From Elusimicrobiota bacterium (GTDB lineage Bacteria > Elusimicrobiota > Elusimicrobia > UBA1565), in the NCBI GenBank assembly GCA_016218495.1, contig JACRDU010000081.1, forward strand, positions 1 through 35,705: DNA of 35,705 bases, written 5' to 3'. The notes below the pieces were generated by a model. It was not told where the DNA came from, did no database searches, and was given only the letters and a program-made list of their open reading frames with translations. The translations under genes and the position numbers were made by a program. Numbering within the stretch: the stretch's first letter is position 1; each line of letters begins with the position of its first letter. Positions 1 to 6,646 of the stretch are shown here, piece after piece.

Positions 1-132
1 GACGCGGACGGGATGGCGGTGGGCAACCAGCGCGGGCTGTGGCTGAAGATGCGCACGCCGCCGTACACCTCGACGGACACGCAGCAGTCGTTCACGGTGA
101 CGGTGACGGCGGTGACGGGCACCGGCCTCTAG
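1..132 (+). CDS. C-terminal end of an unknown, probably secreted beta-rich protein (5' end outside window)
   Basis: Frame 1 is open from the first base to a TAG at 130-132 and encodes the last 43 residues of a protein. The visible tail includes a WLKMRTPP segment and then alternating Thr/Val residues (FTVTVTAVTG), which looks like the last beta strands of an extracellular Ig-like or pilin-like domain. It is followed 85 nt later by a gene for another secreted Ig-like protein on the same strand, so it probably belongs to the same surface-protein cluster. No family can be assigned from this fragment. The reading frame is supported by codon bias (G/C in most third positions) and by position, not by homology. 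Confidence 0.6.
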   Translation, partial: DADGMAVGNQRGLWLKMRTPPYTSTDTQQSFTVTVTAVTGTGL

Positions 133-217
133 GCTTCGCATGGACCTCGCGAAGCTTGCAGGGGTGGAGTCCGTCCGGACGGCGCGGCATGACGTCCGTC
201 ATGCCGGGGAGACGCTT
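133..217. promoter_or_regulatory. Short intergenic leader with three inverted repeats
   Basis: Three inverted repeats fill this spacer. GCTTCGC (133-139) pairs with GCGAAGC (149-155) around a 9-nt loop. CCGTCCGGACGG (171-182) is a perfect 12-bp palindrome. A 9-bp stem with a 2-nt centre lies at 186-205 (GGCATGACG / CGTCATGCC). The last one ends just before a GGGGAGA Shine-Dalgarno-like sequence (207-213) that precedes ATG 218. No -35/-10 pair or T-run was seen. The arrangement could terminate the upstream gene, be an operator, or control translation of the next gene. The role is inferred only from position. Confidence 0.4.
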
Positions 218-238
218 ATGAGGGCGAAGAGCGCGATG

Positions 239-241
239 TAG
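239..241 (+). other. In-frame TAG inside an apparent signal-peptide coding sequence
   Basis: ATG 218 has a well-placed GGGGAGA Shine-Dalgarno and is in the same frame as the downstream secreted protein. Read from 218, the peptide is MRAKSAM, then this TAG, then GVPTALGAALLLAVVGVV. With the stop ignored this is a textbook signal peptide: a positively charged start, a hydrophobic core and an Ala-rich cleavage site. The internal GTG at 245 gives a signal peptide without a basic N-terminus, and its only purine-rich stretch (GGGA) abuts the codon. The TAG may be a nonsense mutation, a sequence error, or a recoded or bypassed codon. Confidence 0.6.
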
Positions 242-244
242 GGA

Positions 245-1126
245 GTGCCGACGGCGTTGGGCGCGGCCCTGCTGTTGGCCGTGGTCGGCGTTGTCCGGGC
301 CGGGGCGACCATCGGACTGTCGTCGCAGTTCGTCAACGTGGCCATGGAGAACCTGGAGCCGGGCAAGTCCTACAACCTGCTCGAGCTGCGCGGGCTCCCC
401 TACACGGTCAAGAACCGCGGCGACGGTCCGGTGGAGGTGCTAGTCGAGATCACCCCGCCGACGACGCAGGAGTGCCTGGCTCCCTACGAGCCGATGCCGG
501 ACGCGTCCTGGATGAGCGTCTCGCCGAGCCGGCTCAGGCTCGACGCCGGCGAGCCTGGGTTCGCGGCGCTGACCATCGACGTGCCCAACGACCCCAAGTT
601 CGTCGGGCGGCACTTCCAGGGCCAGGTCTGGGCCCACACGCTGGGCACGGGCCTGCTGGCGGCCGGGGTGAGGAGCAACATCCGCTTCTCCATCGGCAAG
701 GGGCCTGAGACCCTGGAGGCGGAGGCGCATGAGAAGCAGATGGTGGCGCTCAACTACGAGCTGTGGCCGGCGGCGCTGTATGTGACCAAGGCCAGGGCCG
801 GGGCCTACGAGCCGGCCAAGGAAGAGGGGCGGCAGTTCGTGCTCACCAACCGCTCCGAAGAGCCGCTGGAGCTGGTGGCGACGGCCGTGGCGTGGGAGCG
901 CATGGGCCTGCCGGCGGGCTACGAGGCTCCGAAGGACCTGAGCTGGGTGAAGATCGAGCCCGCCACCGTCAAGGTGGACCCGATCAGCCTGGAGCGGGTG
1001 CGGCTGAAGCTGGATATCCCGGAGCAGTACAAGGGCAAGAAGCTGGCGTTCCTAATCCAGCTCTCGCTGCCCATCGGGACCGTGGTCAACCGCACCAACA
1101 GGGTGCTCGTCGAGGTGGCGCCGTAG
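245..1126 (+). CDS. Secreted protein with two Ig-like beta domains, function unknown
   Basis: The 293-residue product (GTG start) begins with a hydrophobic export segment (residues about 4-18, cleavage probably near VRAGA). Two similar beta-sandwich-like halves follow, about 30-160 and 170-293. Each half contains a P-x-x-L/V-x-V/L-D strand and then an IDVPN or LDIPE stretch, as in bacterial Ig-like surface domains of the kind seen in DUF916/WxL-type or NEW3-type proteins. I cannot assign a named family. The true start is in doubt because ATG 218, with a good Shine-Dalgarno, is in frame but separated by a TAG at 239-241. The gene lies 47 nt before the giant fibronectin-III gene, so a role as a surface or cell-envelope partner of that protein is plausible but unproven. 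Confidence 0.75.
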   Translation: MPTALGAALLLAVVGVVRAGATIGLSSQFVNVAMENLEPGKSYNLLELRGLPYTVKNRGDGPVEVLVEITPPTTQECLAPYEPMPDASWMSVSPSRLRLDAGEPGFAALTIDVPNDPKFVGRHFQGQVWAHTLGTGLLAAGVRSNIRFSIGKGPETLEAEAHEKQMVALNYELWPAALYVTKARAGAYEPAKEEGRQFVLTNRSEEPLELVATAVAWERMGLPAGYEAPKDLSWVKIEPATVKVDPISLERVRLKLDIPEQYKGKKLAFLIQLSLPIGTVVNRTNRVLVEVAP

Positions 1127-1173
1127 GCGCCGGGGGAATGGGGGGCATGCCGTGAGGGAGACGGGTTAGGCAG

Positions 1174-4100
1174 ATGAGCGACGGGCGAACCTCGCTCGGG
1201 ACCGGCGCGAAGCTCGCGTCAGGCGCCGCTCGGCTGAAATCAGCCGTGGCGGTGTTCCTGGCCGGCTGGCTCGTGCTGTCCCCGTTCGCCCAGGCTCTGG
1301 CCCTCGACCCCAACCCCGGCAACAGCGCGGGGGCCTTCCCCGTGCGCGTGGCCCCCAACGACGTCTATCCCCCCGTCCCGGTCAACGACCTGAGCGCCGT
1401 CTCCGGCGCGGTCGGACAGGCGCTGGTGCAGTGGACGGCGCCCGACGAGTCGCACGGGATGTCCGCCAAGGCCAACGTCCCGGTGGTGAGCTATCAGGTC
1501 CGCATCGCCACCTTCTCGGTGCTGGACCTGGGCGGGAACACCACCTCGTGGTTCAACGCCGCGACGCCGCTGCCCTCTCCCGTGGTGCAGCTGCCCGGCA
1601 ACGCTCAGGCCGTGATGACGAGCCTGGAGCCGGGACCGACCTACTTCCTGGCCGTCAAGAGCGTGGACGACTCGGCGAACGTGTCGGACGTGGACAGCGA
1701 CACCCATGGCATCGCCACCCAGCCCAACGTGAAGGTGAAGGGCATCGCCGGCGTGACCGACCTGACCGCCGTCACCGGGGTCCTGTCGGGCGAGGTCAAC
1801 CTGGCCTGGACCGCGCCGCGGCGCCTGGGCCATTTCGACCCGACCGTGTACGAAGTCCGGGCCTCGACCACGGGCCAGATCGCCAATCCGGCCCAGTTCG
1901 ACGCGGCCCGGCCGTTGTCGGCCTTCTCCCCCTCCCCCATCCCGGGAGCAGGGTCGCCCGGGACGCTGCACAGCATGACGGTGACGGGCCTGGTGCCGAG
2001 CGCCACCTACTACTTCGCGGTGCGCGCGGTGGACAGCGGCCTGCCCCCGTTTACGGGCGTCTGGCAGCGCAACGTGCCCGCCGGCCTCAATCCGCTCAAC
2101 GTCGCCTCGGCCCGATTCAACCCCGGGCGGCCCGACGCCGTCACCGACCTGACCGCCCTGCCCGGCGGCGCGCCGGGTCAAATCGCCCTGACCTGGACCG
2201 CCCCCAAGAACCCCAACGGCGTCCCGATGAAGGACTACGTCATCCAGATGAGCACCTCCAGCGTGGCCGACTACGCCGGGGACACCACGACCTGGTTCAA
2301 CACCGGCTCCTCCATCACCTTCGGCTTCACCCCGGTCGGCGCCCCCGGCGCCCGCGAGGCCCTGACCATCACGAACCTCTACCAGGATTTCGGCACCCTC
2401 TTCTTCTTCGGCCTGGTCAGCCGCGACGCCATCGGCGAGACCTCCTTCATCGACTTGGGCGCGGCGGGGGGCTTTCAGGCCAAATCCCGGCCCCGCCCCA
2501 CGCCGCCCATCATCAACGTGACGGCGGTGGCGGTCTCCACCGAATCCGGGCGCATCGACCTGACCTGGACGGCCCCCGACGTCACGGGCATGGTCTCCCC
2601 CGTCGTCTACGACATCCGCGCCTCCACCACGGCCAACATGGACGACAACGCGGCCTTCGACGCGGCCCGGCCGCTGAGCGCGTTCTCGTTCTCCCAGGCC
2701 CCGGCCGTCTCCAGCGGCACGCCCACCTTCATGAGCGTCACGGGCCTGGCCCCGCTGGCGACCTACTACTTCGCCATCCGCACCGCGGACTCGAACCCCA
2801 ACAGCGCCGTCCGCAGTGACTGGGTCCGCGTCAGCACGGCCGGCATCAACCCGCTCAACTTCGCCGTCGCCCCGCTCATCCCGGGCGACCCCGACGCCGT
2901 CACCGACCTCTCCGGCCTGCCCGGGGCGCAGAACGGCGAGCTGGCGCTGTCTTGGACGGCTCCCCGCAACGCCAACTTCACCCCCATCGCCTCCTACCAG
3001 GTCGCCTTCGCCACCTTCGCCCCGGCCGAGCTGGGCGGCGACGCCACGGCCTGGTTCCTGGCCGCCTCCTCGGCGGCCCTCGCTCCGGCGGGACCGCCCG
3101 GCGCCGCCGAGGCCTTCACCCTGAGCGGCCTGGAGGCCGGCTCCCTCTACACGCTGGCGGTGCGCGCCGTCGACGCCCTGGGCCGGACCGCTCCGCTGGC
3201 CCCAGCCCAGCCCGTCGCGCGCAGCCGCGGCATCGGCCCGGTGACCGACCTGGCCGCCGCGCCGGACGGGGCGTCGGGGGCCGTCGACCTGACCTGGACC
3301 GTGCCCTACCGCGTACTGACGACCGCCCCGCACCGTTACGACATCCGGGTCTCCACCACGGGGAACCTGGCCGATTCCGCGGCTTTCTCCGCCGCCAAGC
3401 CGCTGAGCGCCTTCACCTCCGCCCCGGCCCCCGCGGTGGGGACGGCCGGCGGGCGCGAGACCGTGACCCTGACCGGCCTCCAGCCGTTCACCACCTACTT
3501 CTTCGCCGTAGCGGTGGAGGACTCCTCGGCCCCGGTCAAGTCGCTGGGCGCCTGGTCGCGCCTGGGCGGACGCAACACGACGAACTTCGCCGTGCCCAGC
3601 TTCGCCTACGCCGAGCCCGACCCCATCAGCGACCTGACCAGCCTGCCGGGGGCCCTGGCCGGCGAACTGCGCCTGGAGTGGACGGCGCCGCGCAACCAGA
3701 ACTTCATCCCCATCTCCAGCTACACCGTGCGCGGGGCGACCTTCACGCCCGCGGCGCTGGGCGGGGACGCCACCGCCTGGTTCAACGCGGCCACTTTGGA
3801 CTACACCTACTATCCGGCGAACCTGCCCGGGACGAAGGAGTCTTTGGTCCTGAGCGGCCTCGCGCCCGGGGAGCAGTACTTCTTCGGCCTGCGCGCCTTC
3901 GACCAGCTCGGCGAGGCGGGCCACCTCGACGCCGGTCTCGACCCGTCCAACCCCCTGCCCCAGGTGTCGGGCCGTCCGCGCGGCGTGGGCGCCGTCACCG
4001 ACCTTGTGGCGTCCCCGGACGGTGCGGCGGGGTCGGTGGACCTGACCTGGACCGCTCCTTTCCGGGTCCTGCCGGTGGGCCCCGAGCGCTATGCGGTCAA

Positions 4101-6147
4101 GGTCTCGACTCTGGGCCAGATCGCCAACGACGCCCAGTTCGCGGCGGCGAAACCCCTGTCGGCCTTCTCGGGCTCCCCCCTCCCCGTCCCCTCGGCGGGC
4201 TCTTATAAGGAAGCGCTCAACATCACCGGCCTGGCCCTGTTCACCACCTACTACTTCGCGGTCCGGGTGGAGGACTCCTCGGCCACGGTGAACGCCGGCA
4301 AGTGGCTGCGCGACACCCTGCTGGCGCGCAACACCGCCAACTTCACCGTGCCGAAGTTCTTCTACAGCCTACCCGAGCCCGTTTCCGATCTGACGGCGCT
4401 CGCCGGCCTGGTGGAAGGAGAGGTGAGGCTGACCTGGACGGCCCCGCGCAACATCAACCTCATCCCCATCTCCCGCTACGAGGTGCGCTTCGCCACCTTC
4501 CCGGTCTCCGCCCTGGCCAACGACGCCACGGCCTGGTTCGAAGCGGCCCCATCCTCGGCGGCCGTCGCCACGGCGCAGGCGCCCGGAGCGCTGGAGCAGC
4601 TCAGCATCGGCGGGCTCTATCCGCTCTCCACCTTCTACTTCGCGGTGCGCTCGGTGGACGCGCTGGGGGAGGTCTCCTTCGTGGACACCGGGGCCGACCC
4701 GTCCGACCCGGCGGTGCAGGCCTCCACGCGGCCGCTGAACCTGCCCCCGGGCACGCCTTCGGGACTGAGCGCTGCGTCGGCCATGAAGCGGGCGATCGTT
4801 TCGTGGAGCGACCTGCCGGCGGGGCTGACCGGCGCCGGCAAGGGCCTGGACTTCGCCCATTACCGCATCGAGCGTTCCACCGACGACATCGTGTTCACGA
4901 AGGTCACGACCCAGACCGCGTTCTCCTATATCGACCGTCCTTTGACCGCTGAGACCAGCTATTACTTCCGCGTCACCGCGCGCGACCTGGGTGGGCTGGA
5001 GAGTTCGCCGTCGGCCTCGGTCTCGGCGCTGCCCTTCACCTTGGCGCCGCAAGAGCCCTTCGGGCTCGACTTCAGCCGCAACGGTTCCTCCGTCACCCTG
5101 TCCTGGACCCCGACCAGGCGCTTCGAGACCACCGAGCCCTTCTACGACCCCGCGAACCCGGCCACGGACGAGCTCAAGGGCTACCAGGTCTACCGTTCCA
5201 CCGGCAGCTGTTCGCCGTACTCGCTGTTCGCCAGCTACGGGCTCGCGGTCACCAGCCACACCGAGGCCGACCTCGGCCAGGCGAACTTCTACAAGGTCAT
5301 GGCGTACAACGACTTCAAGGTGTCCACGGGAGCCGTCATCCTGTCGCCCTTCGGCGACCAGCTCTACACCTTGCCGGATTGCGCCTCGCAGGTGGTAATC
5401 GATGAAAAACTGACTTCGAAGCTGCTCAAGGGCACGAACGGCCTGAATGAAGACATCTATCTCAAGCGCAGCTACCACACCGAGGAGAACGGGGGCGAGG
5501 TGCTGCAGACCGTCGAGTTCACCCCGCTCTCGGGCGGCGCGACGCCGGTCAAGAACTTCGCTTTCGCCAAGCCGGTGCGCGTCACGCTGCGCTATCAGGT
5601 GGACGCCCAGGGCGTCCCCACTCCGGCCACCGCCCAGGCCGTGGCCCAGGACGCTTCACTGGCGGGCCAGGGAGTGAGCCTCCAGGCGCTCGGCACTGCG
5701 GCCTCCGCCGGGGACGCCAAGGACCTCGGTGTCTATTGGAACGACGGCAAGGAGTACAAGAAGCTCTACGGCCAGGTGGACACCAACGACCAGACCGTCA
5801 CCGTCCAGACCCCGAACCTGGGCAGCTTCCAGGTCCGCCGCGTGTTCCGCGACTCGGCGGCCACCTTCGACCTCTCGAACATCACCACCCGGGTGGTCAC
5901 GCCCAACGCCGACGGCAAGAACGACCTGATGATCATGATCTTCGACAACCCGCGCGGGGCCGCCATCAACGGCAAGATTTACGACCTGCGCGGGGCCTAC
6001 GTCGCCACGATGGCCCCGGGTCCGCTGCCCAACTCCCTGCAGTGGGACGGCATGATGAACGGCAAGGTGGTCACCAGCGGCGTCTACATCTACCAGGTGG
6101 AAGGCGACGGGAAGCTCTTCAACGGGACGATGGTAATAGCTAGATAA
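1174..6147 (+). CDS. Giant secreted fibronectin type III repeat protein with C-terminal FlgD-like Ig domain
   Basis: 1657 residues. A long-n-region signal peptide (about 1-43, ending AQALA) is followed by about eleven fibronectin-III-like domains from residue 70 to about 1400. The first nine begin with a D-L-x-A/S...L-x-W-T-A-P strand pattern and contain G-L-x-P-x-T-x-Y-x-F-A-V-R-x-x-D. They alternate between two subtypes. Domains 10 and 11 are more divergent, and a region without recognisable repeats covers about 1400-1565. The C-terminus (about 1565-1657) carries VTPNADGKND, IYDLRG, WDGMMNG and SGVYIYQVEG, the pattern of FlgD-type Ig (PF13860) and gliding-associated CHU_C-like domains. The family suggests an exported surface adhesin or polysaccharide-binding protein; no catalytic domain was seen. 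The stop is TAA, followed at once by a second in-frame TAA. Three genes downstream reinforce a surface-export context. Confidence 0.9.
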   Translation: MSDGRTSLGTGAKLASGAARLKSAVAVFLAGWLVLSPFAQALALDPNPGNSAGAFPVRVAPNDVYPPVPVNDLSAVSGAVGQALVQWTAPDESHGMSAKANVPVVSYQVRIATFSVLDLGGNTTSWFNAATPLPSPVVQLPGNAQAVMTSLEPGPTYFLAVKSVDDSANVSDVDSDTHGIATQPNVKVKGIAGVTDLTAVTGVLSGEVNLAWTAPRRLGHFDPTVYEVRASTTGQIANPAQFDAARPLSAFSPSPIPGAGSPGTLHSMTVTGLVPSATYYFAVRAVDSGLPPFTGVWQRNVPAGLNPLNVASARFNPGRPDAVTDLTALPGGAPGQIALTWTAPKNPNGVPMKDYVIQMSTSSVADYAGDTTTWFNTGSSITFGFTPVGAPGAREALTITNLYQDFGTLFFFGLVSRDAIGETSFIDLGAAGGFQAKSRPRPTPPIINVTAVAVSTESGRIDLTWTAPDVTGMVSPVVYDIRASTTANMDDNAAFDAARPLSAFSFSQAPAVSSGTPTFMSVTGLAPLATYYFAIRTADSNPNSAVRSDWVRVSTAGINPLNFAVAPLIPGDPDAVTDLSGLPGAQNGELALSWTAPRNANFTPIASYQVAFATFAPAELGGDATAWFLAASSAALAPAGPPGAAEAFTLSGLEAGSLYTLAVRAVDALGRTAPLAPAQPVARSRGIGPVTDLAAAPDGASGAVDLTWTVPYRVLTTAPHRYDIRVSTTGNLADSAAFSAAKPLSAFTSAPAPAVGTAGGRETVTLTGLQPFTTYFFAVAVEDSSAPVKSLGAWSRLGGRNTTNFAVPSFAYAEPDPISDLTSLPGALAGELRLEWTAPRNQNFIPISSYTVRGATFTPAALGGDATAWFNAATLDYTYYPANLPGTKESLVLSGLAPGEQYFFGLRAFDQLGEAGHLDAGLDPSNPLPQVSGRPRGVGAVTDLVASPDGAAGSVDLTWTAPFRVLPVGPERYAVKVSTLGQIANDAQFAAAKPLSAFSGSPLPVPSAGSYKEALNITGLALFTTYYFAVRVEDSSATVNAGKWLRDTLLARNTANFTVPKFFYSLPEPVSDLTALAGLVEGEVRLTWTAPRNINLIPISRYEVRFATFPVSALANDATAWFEAAPSSAAVATAQAPGALEQLSIGGLYPLSTFYFAVRSVDALGEVSFVDTGADPSDPAVQASTRPLNLPPGTPSGLSAASAMKRAIVSWSDLPAGLTGAGKGLDFAHYRIERSTDDIVFTKVTTQTAFSYIDRPLTAETSYYFRVTARDLGGLESSPSASVSALPFTLAPQEPFGLDFSRNGSSVTLSWTPTRRFETTEPFYDPANPATDELKGYQVYRSTGSCSPYSLFASYGLAVTSHTEADLGQANFYKVMAYNDFKVSTGAVILSPFGDQLYTLPDCASQVVIDEKLTSKLLKGTNGLNEDIYLKRSYHTEENGGEVLQTVEFTPLSGGATPVKNFAFAKPVRVTLRYQVDAQGVPTPATAQAVAQDASLAGQGVSLQALGTAASAGDAKDLGVYWNDGKEYKKLYGQVDTNDQTVTVQTPNLGSFQVRRVFRDSAATFDLSNITTRVVTPNADGKNDLMIMIFDNPRGAAINGKIYDLRGAYVATMAPGPLPNSLQWDGMMNGKVVTSGVYIYQVEGDGKLFNGTMVIAR
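1381..4740 (+). repeat. Nine diverged fibronectin-III coding repeats arranged as A-B super-repeats
   Basis: Domain starts fall near 1381, 1750, 2132, 2509, 2890, 3235, 3619, 3985 and 4373. Odd-numbered copies (type A) carry ATF...LGGDATAWFNAA in their middle. Even-numbered copies (type B) carry STTGQIAN-AQF-AA-PLSAFS. The A-to-A distance is about 730-760 bp, so the unit of duplication appears to be an A-B pair of about 250 residues, present four times plus a final A. Copies are diverged at the DNA level, so this is an old expansion rather than a simple recent tandem repeat. Boundaries are approximate. Confidence 0.8.
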
Positions 6148-6161
6148 TAATGGAGAATTCG

Positions 6162-6641
6162 ATGAAAACTCGCGAAAATTTCGCTGGCGAAACCCTGCTT
6201 CACGCGGCACTCTATGGCGTGGGCATCCTCCTCGCGGCGTTCTTGGCCCTTACCCTAGAGACCGGCCGGGCTCATGCGGCCGGGGGCGACTTCTCCTTTC
6301 AGGGTTACCTGAACCGGATCGTCACCCCTAATGGCGACCTGAAGAACGACCTCGCCATCCTCTGCGTCGACAACCCCAAGGACTTCGCTGTGCGCGGCCG
6401 CATCTTCGACCTGCGCGGGCACGTCGTCACCGAGATGTTCCTGCAGCTCGATCCGACCTTCGCCCTTGGAGCCACGAAGCCCGTCGTCCAGTGCCGCGCC
6501 AGCTTCCCCGGCCAGTTCAAGCCCCAGGCCCTGACCTGGGACGGGCGCGCGAACGGGACGGCCGTGACGAACGGGGTCTACATCTGGCGCATCGAGGCGG
6601 AAGAGACCGCGGTCACGGGGACCGTGGTGGTGGCGCGGTGA
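6162..6641 (+). CDS. Small secreted protein consisting mainly of a FlgD-like C-terminal domain
   Basis: 159 residues. ATG 6162 is chosen over ATG 6150 because GGAGA (6152-6156) sits at good Shine-Dalgarno distance from it. A signal peptide with a hydrophobic core (about residues 17-33, cleavage near AHA-AGG) is followed by a domain with VTPNGDLKND, DNPKDF, IFDLRG, LTWDGRANGTAVTNGVYIW and a final VVVAR. These match, in the same order, the last 90 residues of the preceding giant protein (VTPNADGKND, DNPRGA, IYDLRG, WDGMMNGKVVTSGVYIY, MVIAR). The gene is therefore close to a free-standing copy of that C-terminal module, probably by duplication. A role in surface anchoring or assembly is inference. 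Its stop codon is 5 nt before the next start. Confidence 0.85.
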   Translation: MKTRENFAGETLLHAALYGVGILLAAFLALTLETGRAHAAGGDFSFQGYLNRIVTPNGDLKNDLAILCVDNPKDFAVRGRIFDLRGHVVTEMFLQLDPTFALGATKPVVQCRASFPGQFKPQALTWDGRANGTAVTNGVYIWRIEAEETAVTGTVVVAR

Positions 6642-6646
6642 ACGCC

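Noticed and set aside
39-221. A 60-codon + strand frame at the left edge
   Set aside because: It overlaps the better-supported frame-1 coding end (1-132) and the palindromic spacer; its sequence is low-complexity.
1240-3924. An 894-codon open frame on the - strand opposite the fibronectin-III gene
   Set aside because: The translation is low-complexity Gly/Arg/Val/Asp-rich, mirrors the repeats of the + strand gene, and has no recognisable domain. Long antisense frames are expected in high-GC DNA.
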